The notes beneath the pieces are model-generated. The model made no database searches. It worked only from the letters and a program-made list of their open reading frames with translations, and was not told the DNA's origin. From Campylobacter showae CSUNSWCD (GTDB taxonomy: Bacteria > Campylobacterota > Campylobacteria > Campylobacterales > Campylobacteraceae), in NCBI RefSeq assembly GCF_000313615.1, contig NZ_AMZQ01000007.1, forward strand, positions 145,024 through 209,023: a DNA stretch of 64,000 bases, read 5' to 3'. Below, piece by piece: positions 44,314-53,271 of this stretch; position 1 is the stretch's first letter; each line of letters begins with the position of its first letter. A program made the position numbers and the translations under genes.

Positions 44314-44832
44314 TTATCTCTCAAAAACGAAAACTTTATTTGCTCCGTTTTCTCTCGTCGCGACGTAAAATTTTCCATCCTTGATAGCTAGCGTATGCGC
44401 GTCGTTTGTGCCTTTAAAGCCATAAACTTCCACGATCTCTCTGCTGCGCGGATCGAGCTTTAGGATGCTTGAGTATTGCTTCGAGAGTAGATAAACAAAC
44501 CCGCCTTGCGCATCCATGCCCGTGACGTAGTAGTCGCTTACGTCTCTGCCATCTTTTACACCTAGAGACTCGTCGAAGCTCGGCACGAACTCGGTCGAAA
44601 GCAGATTGTCGGCATCGCTAAAGCTTGCCGCGCTTCAGCTCGCTTTGATGTCGTCGGGCACGCTGGCGATGAAAAACTCGCCGTAGAAATCTGAGTGATC
44701 CCACAAGAGGATGAACTGCTGTTTGGCGCGCACAGTGGAGTAGCGGTCCTTGAAATCAAGCGTAAAATTTTTGTATCCGTCGCGCAGATAGCGCCACGCT
44801 TTGTTTGCTTTCTCCTTGCTTTGATTTGGCAC
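44314..44832 (-). pseudogene. Beta-propeller-like protein remnant with in-frame stop
   Basis: Two open stretches lie in one frame: 44832-44638 (NKAWRYLRDGYKNFTLDFKD ... FFIASVPDDIKAS) and 44634-44314 (LLSTEFVPSFDES ... ATRENGANKVFVFER). They are parted only by a TGA at 44635-44637, so this is one gene with a nonsense change. The second half (YSSILKLDPRSREIVEVYGF, then DAHTLAIKDGKFYV) reads like beta-propeller blades. The upstream frame closes with a stop about 20 codons before, without a signal peptide, so the N-terminus is probably lost as well. Family unknown. Confidence 0.72.
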
Positions 44833-44959
44833 AGGCTTGAAAACTAATGGGTTTTATGTGGACAATTGGACTATTGTTAAATTCTTCCATTTGTCTTGCT
44901 GGACCAAATTTTAGCGTATCAAAGAAGCACTTCTTCTTGCCTAGTTGTGGTAGCAGAAT

Positions 44960-45595
44960 TTATCCTAGCTTTTTGCCCAGTATCGTTAGACTCTCGATTT
45001 TGCCGCCCATGTCGCAGACTTCTGGTAGTTCGCCCCAGCGCGCAAAGCCGAATTTGGCAAACAAATTTAGGCTAGCGGCATTGCTGGAAAATATCAGCGC
45101 GACGATGTTTTTGACGCCAAATTTAGGCGCGTTTTCGAGTATAAAATTTACGAGCCGTCCGCCAAGCCCCTTGCCACGAGCCTCAGGTGCGACGTAGACG
45201 CTGATCTTGGCGGTGATGCGGTAGCCCTCGCGCGGATGATAGTCGCTAAGGCTGCCCCAGGCTAAGATTTCGCCTTTTGGGTTTGTGACGCTCGGCTTTT
45301 GTGCACCCAAATTTGCGCCCTTCGAGTCAAATTTTCTCTCGCAATCAGCCTCAAAGGTTTCGCCGTCCTCGCTCGTCAAATTTGCGTCGCAAATCTCGCG
45401 CAGCACGTATATCGGGCGATTTGCCGCCTCGTGCGCGTCAAACCACGCTTCGCGCTCCTCTATACTAACCGGGCGCAGCGTGGCCGTGGCGTTTTGCTCT
45501 AAAACGCTTGCGTTATAAATGCGCGTGATGGCGGCGAGATCGGCCTTGACGGCGCGCGAGATTTCGTATTTTGCGGCGACGAGTTTTTCTTGCAT
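44960..45595 (-). CDS. GNAT-family N-acetyltransferase, phosphinothricin-acetyltransferase-like
   Basis: About 211 residues starting MQEKLVAAKYEISRAVKADL. The fold begins with the PAT-like opening (AAITRIYNASVLEQNATATL, then REAWFDAH) and carries the acetyl-CoA loop VYVAPEARGKGLGGRLVNFI and the late NIVALIFSSNAASLNLFAKF. Such enzymes acetylate small amines. Between the strands, around residues 66-105, is an insertion of about 40 residues (NLTSEDGETFEADCERKFDS) not usual in the family, whose DNA contains three AAATTT words. The start is placed at the ATG nearest the conserved region; an upstream extension is not supported. Confidence 0.82.
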   Translation of the reverse strand: MQEKLVAAKYEISRAVKADLAAITRIYNASVLEQNATATLRPVSIEEREAWFDAHEAANRPIYVLREICDANLTSEDGETFEADCERKFDSKGANLGAQKPSVTNPKGEILAWGSLSDYHPREGYRITAKISVYVAPEARGKGLGGRLVNFILENAPKFGVKNIVALIFSSNAASLNLFAKFGFARWGELPEVCDMGGKIESLTILGKKLG

Positions 45596-45749
45596 TTTGA
45601 GTCTTGTGTTAAATTTAAACGATTTTACGCCAAATTTAATTAAAAACAGCAGCGAAAACGTCAAATTTGAACGTCGGTAAAGGCGCGGGTCTGGCAACCG
45701 CAAAAAGGCAAAATTTGCGTCCAAAGGCGAAATCGCCGCAAATTTGAGT

Positions 45750-45755
45750 TATAAT
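45750..45755 (+). promoter_or_regulatory. -10 element (TATAAT) upstream of murI
   Basis: GAGTTATAATCTC, 30 bases before the TTG taken as the murI start. It also lies inside the 5' part of a longer open frame, which argues that the longer start is not used. Confidence 0.6.
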
Positions 45756-45785
45756 CTCTTTTTAAATTTAACCTTGGATAGAGAT

Positions 45786-46754
45786 TTGAAAATAGCGTTT
45801 TTTGACTCGGGTATCGGCGGGCTGAGCGTGCTGGCTGAGGCTCTGCGGCGGTTTAGCGGAGCGGAGTTTTTGTATTTTGCCGACGAGGATCACGTCCCCT
45901 ACGGCACGAAAAGCAGGGCCGAGATCGTGCGCCTTAGCCTTGATGCGGTCGGGTTTTTGGTCTCGCGCGGCGCGGACGCGGTCGTGGTTGCTTGCAACAC
46001 CGCCACGAGCGCGGCTATATCGGAGCTCCGTGGCGCATTTAGCGTGCCAGTCATCGGCATGGAGCCCGCCGTCAAGCTCGCTGCGGATAGTTTCGGCACG
46101 CGCCCGACGCTGCTCATCGCCACGCCGCTAACGATCGCCGGCGAAAAGCTAGCGCGCCTCGTGGGGCGGCTGGAGTGCGAGACGTGGAGCCTGGCGTTAC
46201 CGCGCCTTGTGAAGTTTGCGCAGGAATTGGAGTTTGACTCGCCTGCGGTTTGGGCGTATTTGCGGGAGGAGCTAGCTAAATTTGAGCTTGAGCGCCTGGG
46301 TTCGCTCGTGCTTGGTTGCACGCATTTTAACTATTTTAAGGACGTTTTGCGCGAAATCTTGCCGTCTCACGTGCGCATCATCGACGGTATCGACGGCACT
46401 CTAAACCGCCTTGCAAGCGAGCTAGGCGGTGGGCTAAAGCTTGCTTGTGGCGAGGATTTTTCGGAACTGGCGTGTAAATTTGACGCGGAAGAGCTAGATG
46501 CAGGCGGCGGACAGAACGCAAGAGGTAAGAGCAGGCAGTGCGAGGGGAGCGATGAAAGCGCTCGCAGCGAGCAAGGCAAGAAAGGTGGCGACGAGCAGGG
46601 TGCAGAAGAGTACGACGGAAACAGCGGTAAAATTTACTATCCAAACGGCAACAGCGTGGAGTATTTTTACTCGGGCAGAGCGCTAGATGCGGCGCAGCTG
46701 CATAAAATAGAAGTGTTTTTGAAAAGGCTTGATGCGATGCGGGAGATTAATTAA
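45786..46754 (+). CDS. murI: Glutamate racemase with a long C-terminal insertion
   Basis: A 322-residue cofactor-independent racemase giving D-glutamate for peptidoglycan. Catalytic Cys residues are in [13 protein letters not shown] near residue 65 and [14 protein letters not shown] near 175; the opening [20 protein letters not shown] is classic. The TTG at 45786 is chosen because the protein there begins at the conserved core, with GGATAGAGA before it. From about residue 220 to 287 is a low-complexity insert (Gly, Glu, Gln, Ser, Lys rich) placed just before the final [12 protein letters not shown] segment. Known Campylobacter MurI is about 245 residues, so this is about 70 longer. Confidence 0.93.
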   Translation: MKIAFFDSGIGGLSVLAEALRRFSGAEFLYFADEDHVPYGTKSRAEIVRLSLDAVGFLVSRGADAVVVACNTATSAAISELRGAFSVPVIGMEPAVKLAADSFGTRPTLLIATPLTIAGEKLARLVGRLECETWSLALPRLVKFAQELEFDSPAVWAYLREELAKFELERLGSLVLGCTHFNYFKDVLREILPSHVRIIDGIDGTLNRLASELGGGLKLACGEDFSELACKFDAEELDAGGGQNARGKSRQCEGSDESARSEQGKKGGDEQGAEEYDGNSGKIYYPNGNSVEYFYSGRALDAAQLHKIEVFLKRLDAMREIN

Positions 46755-46903
46755 CATCGCACTCGTTATATGCCGTTTTACGTAAGCAAAAAGCGTGATA
46801 ATTTAATACGTAAATTGGATGTAAGGTGGCAAAATACAACTCAATAAAAATCCATACAAAATCACGCGCGGTTAAATTTGCCGCTTTTAAATCAAATCAA
46901 AAA

Positions 46904-46921
46904 GCCGCCGTTTGAGCGGCG
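46904..46921 (-). terminator. Intrinsic terminator of the M48 protease gene
   Basis: Hairpin built on GCCGC/GCGGC (46904-46908 and 46916-46920), followed on the minus strand by CTTTTTGATTTGATTT. It lies 157 bases downstream of the minus-strand protease gene. The 323-base gap 46755-47077 holds nothing else recognised. Confidence 0.7.
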
Positions 46922-47077
46922 AATTTGAAATAAGAGTTTAAATTTTTAAGATACGACGGACATTGTCTGAGCTTGTTGCACTCCTCTATCCGCCTTACAA
47001 ATATCCTTAAACACCCACGTGGCCGTCTCAAACGGCCAACCGCAAGCGCTTAAAAGAGCTGACACGCAAGCTAAATT

Positions 47078-47887
47078 TTACTTTTTAGCTTGCAGATATA
47101 CGGGCTCGAGCTTGGCCGCGACCTCGCGCAGATCGGCGATACGGCTTTGGCTAGACGGGTGGGTGCTCAGTATCTCAGGCACGCTGCCACCGCTTTTTTG
47201 CGACATTTTGACCCACACGTTCACCGCCTCTTTAGGATCATAGCCCGCGCGTGCCATCAGCTCGGTGCCGATGTGGTCGGCCTCGCGCTCGTGGGAGCGA
47301 GAAAACGGTAGCGAGATGGTGTACTGTGCGGCCATATTCATAGCGCCGGTAGCTAGATCGCCCAGTCCTGCAGCCTGCGAAACGGCGAAAATGCCGACAT
47401 TTTTGAGCATATCCGTGCTGGCCTGCTCGCGGCTATGTTCACGCAGTGCGTGCGCGATCTCGTGTCCCATGACTGCGGCTAGCTCGCCGTTTGTGAGCGA
47501 TAGATTTTTGATGATGCCGCTATACACGACGATACGGCCGCCGGGCATACACCACGCGTTTATCGTGTTTTCGTCGATCACGTTTACTTCCCATTTCCAC
47601 TTGAGCGCGTCCTCTCTAAACGCCCCGACCTGCGAGATCAGGCGTTTGGCGACGTCTTGCACTCTTTTGGTCATCACGGGATCGATGTTTAGCGCACCCT
47701 TTTTACGCGCGCCGCTAAGCGTTTGCACGTAGGCTTTGGCTGCGGCCTCGTTCATCTCCTGTTCGCCGACTAAAAACATCTGGCGTCTGTTTTCGCCCAG
47801 CGCGCCGCCGCTAGTCGAGCTAGTGAAGCAGCCCGTCAGCATCGTCGCGGTAAACACGGCGAGTAAAATAATTTTTCTTATCGTCAT
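47078..47887 (-). CDS. M48-family metalloprotease, lipoprotein
   Basis: A 269-residue zinc protease with lipoprotein signal (FTATMLTGC, Cys at about residue 20). Zinc site HEIAH in AAVMGHEIAHALREHS near 138, with the third ligand Glu in SRSHEREADHIGTELMARAG near 198. This is the BepA/LoiP-like layout; such enzymes control outer-membrane protein quality in the periplasm. The segment VGEQEMNEAAAKAYVQTL near residue 39 is typical. AAAGGATGAAAA precedes the start. Confidence 0.92.
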   Translation of the reverse strand: MTIRKIILLAVFTATMLTGCFTSSTSGGALGENRRQMFLVGEQEMNEAAAKAYVQTLSGARKKGALNIDPVMTKRVQDVAKRLISQVGAFREDALKWKWEVNVIDENTINAWCMPGGRIVVYSGIIKNLSLTNGELAAVMGHEIAHALREHSREQASTDMLKNVGIFAVSQAAGLGDLATGAMNMAAQYTISLPFSRSHEREADHIGTELMARAGYDPKEAVNVWVKMSQKSGGSVPEILSTHPSSQSRIADLREVAAKLEPVYLQAKK

Positions 47888-47913
47888 TTTTCATCCTTTG
47901 CGAGATTTTGGCG

Positions 47914-47919
47914 ATTATA
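47914..47919 (-). promoter_or_regulatory. -10 element (TATAAT) of the M48 protease gene
   Basis: ATTATA on the plus strand, TATAAT on the minus strand in GCGGTATAATCGCC, about 27 bases before the protease start. Confidence 0.65.
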
Positions 47920-48319
47920 CCGCTAAAACAGCTATAAATTCGTAAATAGGCGTTTAAATTTGGCTTAACGGCGGCAAATTTGTAAAGAAACGGCGGGTAA
48001 ATTTGAGTTTTATTTTTGGCGGTTTTACGGATCTGCATTAAATTTGTGCGGGTCAAATTTGGCAAATTTTCGTGCCTGAGTCTGCTTTAGACGGCTCGGA
48101 CGCGCAAACTAAAATTTAACCGTCTCCCGCGAGCCGTCAAATTTGGTGTGCATCAAATTTAAATAAAGCTAAAAGTTCGTCAAATTTGCCAAATTTGCAG
48201 CCAAGCTATCCGTCAAATTTGCGTCCGAAACGCTAAATTTGGGCCGCCGCCGGCGCGAGCGCGAGCCAAATAACCCCGAGTCGTCGCGCAAGCAAAAGCT
48301 AAATTTAAAAGAGCCTGAT
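47920..48319. other. Word-rich intergenic region between the protease and SbmA-like genes
   Basis: About 400 bases with many AAATTT/TCAAATTTG words. Open frames on either strand here encode repetitive peptides from those words and have no ribosome binding site. Nothing else recognised. Confidence 0.5.
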
Positions 48320-49324
48320 TTACGCCTGCTCGCTTTGTAAATTTTCATCCAGCTTAGCGCGCTTGTACTCGATATTTTTCTCAAATTCCTTAAGCCTTTT
48401 GTGGATAGAGCGCAGCTCCGTGATGACCGTCCAGTTGTTCATAAACACCGCAAGCGACCCACGCACCTGAGAAAAGGCATTTACGACCTGCATCATCACG
48501 CCCAGAGTTATCGAGCCTGCGAGCACGCTAGGACCCATCGCGATGAGCGGGACGATGACCATGCTTTGACCGAACATATATCTCCAGATATCAAAGTATC
48601 CGTAGTGCAAAAATAGCCTGTAATAATTTCGTTTTAGATCGTGAAATAACCCTTCGAGTTTCTCGGGCGCGCCGTAGTTTGCCTTGTCGTCTTCGGCGTA
48701 TACGAGCTCTTTTCTAAATGCGGCTTCTACCTTTTGGTTGTTGTACTCAAGTCCCGGTAGCTTAATGCCTACAAACCACGAGATCGCTAGTCCTCCGATG
48801 CTGACCGTTAGTGCGATCCACACGAGCGAGCCTTCGCTTTTGCCGAGCACCGGTATATCGACCTGACCGCTGAGTGCCCAAAGTATCGGTATAAAGGCGA
48901 TGAGAGTCATCACGGCGTCGGCTACTTGCGAGCCTAAATTTTCCACCACTTTAGCAAAACGGTAGATGTCCTCTTGGATACGTTGCGAGCTGCCTTCGAT
49001 GTCGGTTTTGACGTTTCGCCAGTATTTTATGTAGTCAAACGTCATCGCCTCGCGCCACTTAAACGTCCAAAGGCGCGTAAAATAGTTCGTCATCGTCGCA
49101 AGCAGGACGTACGGGAAGGCGATCTTGGCAAATCTAAGCACGCAAGTCCAAAAATCCTCTATCGTGTGATCTTTGACGTTTTGCAAGATATCGTAAAAGT
49201 CCTTGTACCAGTTGTTTAGAAGCACTATCATCTGCACTTGCGCGTAGGTCGATATTAGCAACGCCGCGAGCCCGAAATACGCCCATACGGCGCATTTTTT
49301 ATTCGCGAAAAACGACGAAAACAT
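48320..49324 (-). CDS. SbmA/BacA-like peptide transporter
   Basis: A 334-residue inner-membrane protein of the SbmA/BacA family, related to the membrane part of ABC exporters but without a nucleotide-binding domain. Known members import antimicrobial peptides and peptide antibiotics using the proton gradient. Marks: NNWYKDFYDILQN near residue 37, TRLWTFKWREAMTFDYIKYW near 84, QRIQEDIYRFAKVVENLGSQ near 114, and a C-terminal SQVRGSLAVFMNNWTVITEL. Length fits (SbmA about 400). The C-terminus is hydrophilic. The start reads MFSSFFANKK after AAAGGCAAATAG. Confidence 0.9.
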   Translation of the reverse strand: MFSSFFANKKCAVWAYFGLAALLISTYAQVQMIVLLNNWYKDFYDILQNVKDHTIEDFWTCVLRFAKIAFPYVLLATMTNYFTRLWTFKWREAMTFDYIKYWRNVKTDIEGSSQRIQEDIYRFAKVVENLGSQVADAVMTLIAFIPILWALSGQVDIPVLGKSEGSLVWIALTVSIGGLAISWFVGIKLPGLEYNNQKVEAAFRKELVYAEDDKANYGAPEKLEGLFHDLKRNYYRLFLHYGYFDIWRYMFGQSMVIVPLIAMGPSVLAGSITLGVMMQVVNAFSQVRGSLAVFMNNWTVITELRSIHKRLKEFEKNIEYKRAKLDENLQSEQA

Positions 49325-49448
49325 CTATTTGCCTTTAAATTTGAGATTTAGTCGCAAAGTATAGCAAAACCAGGCTAAATTTATGCGCGTTAGATTGCTG
49401 TTATGCGTATTACGTTAAAATCCGGCGAATTTTTTACAAAGGATGAAA

Positions 49449-49904
49449 ATGAAAAAGACTATTTTGGGATTTGCGCTACTTACGGCGCTTGCGTCGGCGG
49501 TGCTAGGTGGCGAGACGATTGAAGTTTATAAAAGCCCGGACTGCGGTTGTTGCGGAAAATGGGGCGAGATAATGAAAAAAAACGGCTTTGAAATCGTAGA
49601 GCACAAAACGAACGCGATAATCGAAACGAAAAACAAATACGGCGTTCCGCTGGAGCTATCTAGTTGCCACACCGGTATAGTCGGAGGTTACGCTATCGAG
49701 GGGCACGTACCGGCCGAAGAAATAAAAGCCCTTTTAGCCGCTAAACCGGCTGACGTCGTAGGTATCTCGGTGCCGGGCATGCCGCTGGGAAGCCCCGGCA
49801 TGGAGCAGGGCGGCATCGTCGAGGACTATGATGTGATCGCGTTTAAAAAGGACGGTACGAGCGAAGTTTTTGCAAGCTATAAAAACGGCAAAAAGGTAAA
49901 ATAA
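49449..49904 (+). CDS. DUF411 periplasmic metal-binding protein
   Basis: A 151-residue exported protein (signal peptide KKTILGFALLTALASAVLGG) of the DUF411 family: the thioredoxin-like strand IEVYKSPDCGCCGKWGEIM with a Cys-x-Cys-Cys cluster, then ELSSCHTGIVGGYAIEGHVP with a further Cys-His pair, and the late VPGMPLGSPGME. DUF411 proteins are linked with copper handling. The second ATG (49449) is used, since AAAGG lies six bases before it and touches the first ATG. Confidence 0.9.
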   Translation: MKKTILGFALLTALASAVLGGETIEVYKSPDCGCCGKWGEIMKKNGFEIVEHKTNAIIETKNKYGVPLELSSCHTGIVGGYAIEGHVPAEEIKALLAAKPADVVGISVPGMPLGSPGMEQGGIVEDYDVIAFKKDGTSEVFASYKNGKKVK

Positions 49905-50096
49905 TTTAAAATAGTCGGCGTAAATTTGCCGACTTTTCGCGGTTTTATTCGTTTGTATAAATACGGATTTTGCCAAATCTATCATGAGGCTATTTTTAAA
50001 ATTTGAGCACCGCACCTCGTCAAATTTAGCGCAAAATCAAGCTAAATTTAACCCCAGCGGCCGTATCATTAAAAATAAATTCGCAAAGGAGTGGGC

Positions 50097-50309
50097 GTGG
50101 CGAGACTAATTTTTATCCTGTTTATTTTGGGGTTTCTTGCGTGGCTTTATATGGGCGGTACGACCAAAACGTTGGCTGATTACAAGGGCATGAGCCGCGA
50201 GGAGCTTGAGACGCTGTGCCTTGAGAAAAAGGACAAAAAGGCCTGCCAGAAAATAGCGATCGACTTCGTAAATGGCGCGAAGGCAAACGGCGGCAAACCG
50301 CAGTTTTAG
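50097..50309 (+). CDS. Small membrane-anchored protein
   Basis: A 70-residue protein with one N-terminal helix (RLIFILFILGFLAWLYMGG) and a short soluble, helical tail (SREELETLCLEKKDKKACQK) with two Cys that could pair. The start is the GTG at 50097, because AAAGGAG overlaps the earlier GTG at 50091 and only the later one has normal spacing. Family unknown. It stands alone. Confidence 0.6.
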   Translation: MARLIFILFILGFLAWLYMGGTTKTLADYKGMSREELETLCLEKKDKKACQKIAIDFVNGAKANGGKPQF

Positions 50310-50688
50310 AATTAAACGCGTCAAATTTGCTGTTAAATTTGACGGCGTAAACTTGGCTTAAATTTTATAAATTTAACCGTCGGTATTTTTGCGGTGCGGG
50401 TTTTGGCGTGTCAAATTTGGACTCAAATTTAAATAAATTTCGCAAATTTGAGCCAAAGCTCGCATAAAATAAGCAATATTTGTATTACAAGTTTAGCGCG
50501 GAGGTTAAATTTGCGCTCAAATTTAAGCCGAAAGCAAGGCACGCACGCAACTAAAAGCACCAAAACGCGGCAAAATAGCCCCGCGGCACTCGCTCGCGCT
50601 AGAGGCGGCAAAAATGCGCTTTCAGTTTAAAATTCCCGATTTTCTGCTATAATCGCCGCATTTCATTTTAATTTTTTAAGGATTTTAA
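50310..50688. other. Intergenic region with promoter for the CBS-domain gene
   Basis: About 380 bases rich in AAATTT words. A TATAAT at 50648-50653 (CTGCTATAATCGCC) lies 36 bases before the TTG start of the next gene and is its likely -10 box. Nothing else recognised. Confidence 0.55.
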
Positions 50689-52020
50689 TTGCACCCCAGT
50701 AGCGCCGACTCGCTTTTTATGATCGCTCTTGCGATTTTTTTCGTATTTCTAAACGCTTTTTTCGTCTTATCAGAATTTTCCATCGTCAAAGTCCGCAAGA
50801 CCCGCCTAGAGGAGCTTGTAAAGGACAAAGTGCCAAACGCGAAAACCGCGCTTGATATGTCAAACAATCTCGACACATACCTCTCCGCCACGCAGCTAGG
50901 CATCACGCTAAGCTCGCTGGCTCTTGGCTGGATCGGCGAACCTGCGGTCGCTAGACTGATTGAGGAACCGCTAAAAACATACTTTAATCTAAGCGATATT
51001 TTAGTCCATACCGTCGGGTTTGCGATCGCGTTTACGCTGATAACGCTCATGCACGTGGTGCTAGGCGAGCTGGTACCAAAGTCCGTCGCCATCGCAAAAT
51101 CCGAAAAAGCGGTCCTAGCCATCGCGCGTCCATTGCACGTATTTTGGGTTGTTTTCTCGCCGCTTATCAAGACTTTTGATTTTCTAGCGGGCGTTTCTCT
51201 TAAAATTTTAGGCATCAAACCAGCCAAGGAGAGCGAGCTAGCCCACTCCGAAGAGGAGATAAAAATCATCGTGGGCGAGAGCCTAAAGGGCGGCGTTTTA
51301 GATAGCTTTGAGACCGAGATCATTAAAAATGCGGTCGATTTCTCCGACACGGTCGCCAAAGAGATCATGACTCCGCGCCGCGATATGGTCTGCATAAACA
51401 AGCAAAAAAGCTACGAAGAAAATATCAAAGTGATCTTTGACTCCAAATACACGCGCTACCCCTACATCGACGGTAGCAAGGACGCGATACTAGGCATGAT
51501 CCATATCAGAGATATCTTGCAGATTGATACAGTTAACAAAAAGCACGAATTTGACAGCATCGTACGTAAATTCGTCATCGTGCCCGAAAACCTCTCGATA
51601 TCTAAAATCCTCGTTATGATGAATAAGCAGCAAATCTCCGCCGCCCTAGTCGTGGATGAATACGGCGGCACGGCGGGGCTTCTTACGATGGAAGACATCA
51701 TGGAAGAAATTTTGGGCGACTTTAACGACGAGCACGACGACGCCGACCCGCACTACAAAAAGATCAACGAAAATATCTACGAGTTTCAGGGGCGTTTTGA
51801 CTTAGAGAGCGTCGAGGAGCTGATGGGGATTAGCTTTGCCGATGAGACGGAGGAGCTTACGATCGGCGGATATGTCTTTAATCTCATCGGTCGCTTGCCG
51901 GTCGTGGGTGACAAGATCGAGGACGAGAATTGCTACTACGAGGTGCGCAAGATGGACGGCGCTAGCATCTCAAGCGTCAAAGTGCGCAGAAAAATCGAAG
52001 AAAAAGAGGACGAGGACTGA
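50689..52020 (+). CDS. CNNM/CBS-domain membrane protein (CorC/HlyC family)
   Basis: A 443-residue protein with the DUF21/CNNM membrane domain at residues 1-190 (FFVFLNAFFVLSEFSIVKVR; QLGITLSSLALGWIGEPAV), a CBS pair at about 215-335 (VDFSDTVAKEIMTPRRDMVC; ALVVDEYGGTAGLLTMEDIM), and the C-terminal CorC/HlyC domain at about 350-430. Relatives are tied to Mg2+/Co2+ export or homeostasis. The name hemolysin in databases is historical. The start is TTG after AAGGATTTTAA. Confidence 0.9.
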   Translation: MHPSSADSLFMIALAIFFVFLNAFFVLSEFSIVKVRKTRLEELVKDKVPNAKTALDMSNNLDTYLSATQLGITLSSLALGWIGEPAVARLIEEPLKTYFNLSDILVHTVGFAIAFTLITLMHVVLGELVPKSVAIAKSEKAVLAIARPLHVFWVVFSPLIKTFDFLAGVSLKILGIKPAKESELAHSEEEIKIIVGESLKGGVLDSFETEIIKNAVDFSDTVAKEIMTPRRDMVCINKQKSYEENIKVIFDSKYTRYPYIDGSKDAILGMIHIRDILQIDTVNKKHEFDSIVRKFVIVPENLSISKILVMMNKQQISAALVVDEYGGTAGLLTMEDIMEEILGDFNDEHDDADPHYKKINENIYEFQGRFDLESVEELMGISFADETEELTIGGYVFNLIGRLPVVGDKIEDENCYYEVRKMDGASISSVKVRRKIEEKEDED

Positions 52021-52416
52021 GTAAATTTGCGCCTTGCTTTTGCGAGCGGGGCGTAAATTTGAGGGCGGATTTGGCTTTTGAAATTTTAGGCGCGCAAATG
52101 GCTTCTCAAATTTAAACCGATCTAAATTTGAAAGACTCTACTTCGTTCGTAAATCAGCTCAAATTTAAGCCGTTTCGTCAAATTTTAGCTTGCCGCATCG
52201 CTTTAAATTTGCCGCCGCTCGGCTAAGCCTTGCAGGATTGACGTTAAATTTGCCTCGCTAAATTTACGCTGATTTTTCTGCTGTATCCTCTCAAAAACCC
52301 GTAAATTTAATCTAACTTTTTAGCTTATTTTGATAAACTTCGCTAAAATTAACAAGAGATAAAAATTAAATTTTATATTTTGAAATTTATAAAACAAATT
52401 TAACATAGGAGGACAG
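52021..52416. other. 396-base intergenic region dense in AAATTT words
   Basis: I count fourteen AAATTT hexamers here, in both orientations of the flanks (CAAATTT, AAATTTG, TAAATTTA). No gene or terminator is recognised. The fumarase ribosome binding site AGGAGGACAG (52407-52416) ends the stretch. Confidence 0.6.
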
Positions 52417-53262
52417 ATGAGAGTAGTTCAAGCGGAATTAATCTCCAAAACCGTCAGCGAGCTTTGCAAAGAGGCCTGTTATGTCGTAACGCCCGATATG
52501 AGAGCGGCTTTTGAAAAAGCTAAAGAAAACGAGAGCTCGCCGATAGGCAAAGACATCCTAGGCAAGGTACTCCAAAACGCGGATCTAGCCCAGAAACGCG
52601 TCGCGCCGATCTGCCAAGACACGGGTATGGCGGTTGTATTCGTCGATATCGGTCAAGACGTGCATATCGAGGGCGGATTTTTAGAAGATGCGATAAACGA
52701 GGGCGTAAAAGACGGCTACGTGGGCGGCTACCTACGAAAATCCGTCGTAAACGACCCGATTTTTGAGCGTAAAAACACGACAAACAACACCCCTGCCGTC
52801 ATAAACGTAAGGATAGTAAAGGGCGACAAAATCCACATAAAAGTCGCTCCAAAGGGCTTTGGCAGCGAGAATAAGTCGGCTCTAAAAATGCTAGTGCCAG
52901 CAGACGGCCTAGAGGGCGTGAAAAAGGTATTTTTAGACACCGTTAAGCTAGCGGGTCCAAACGCTTGCCCTCCGATGGTGATCGGCGTAGGCATAGGCGG
53001 CACGATGGACAAGGCCGCGCTAATGGCAAAATACGCAGCCGCTCGCTCCGCAGACAGCAAAAACCCCGATCCTAGATACGCCAAACTAGAAGAGGAGCTG
53101 CTAGAGCTCGCCTGCAAAACGGGCGTCGGACCGCAAGGACTAGGCGGCGACACGACCGCGGTCAAAGTAAATATCGAGTGGTACCCGACCCACATCGCGG
53201 GTCTACCGGTCGCTATCAACATCAACTGCCACGCCGCTCGCCACGCCGAAGCTGAAATTTAA
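52417..53262 (+). CDS. Class I fumarate hydratase, alpha subunit
   Basis: A 281-residue subunit of the two-subunit, oxygen-sensitive [4Fe-4S] fumarase/tartrate dehydratase family, interconverting fumarate and malate in the TCA cycle. The three cluster Cys are in PICQDTGMAVVF near residue 67, AGPNACPPMVIGVGIG near 185 and LACKTGVGPQGLGGDT near 230. The ribosome binding site AGGAGG is the strongest in the window. Nine bases separate it from the beta gene. Tartrate dehydratase is the alternative, less likely as the sole such pair in view. Confidence 0.93.
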   Translation: MRVVQAELISKTVSELCKEACYVVTPDMRAAFEKAKENESSPIGKDILGKVLQNADLAQKRVAPICQDTGMAVVFVDIGQDVHIEGGFLEDAINEGVKDGYVGGYLRKSVVNDPIFERKNTTNNTPAVINVRIVKGDKIHIKVAPKGFGSENKSALKMLVPADGLEGVKKVFLDTVKLAGPNACPPMVIGVGIGGTMDKAALMAKYAAARSADSKNPDPRYAKLEEELLELACKTGVGPQGLGGDTTAVKVNIEWYPTHIAGLPVAININCHAARHAEAEI

Positions 53263-53271
53263 GGAGAAAAG

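Noticed and set aside
47820-48384. Frames around the protease promoter and beyond (minus strand)
   Set aside because: They cross the -10 box of the protease gene or encode repeats from AAATTT words.
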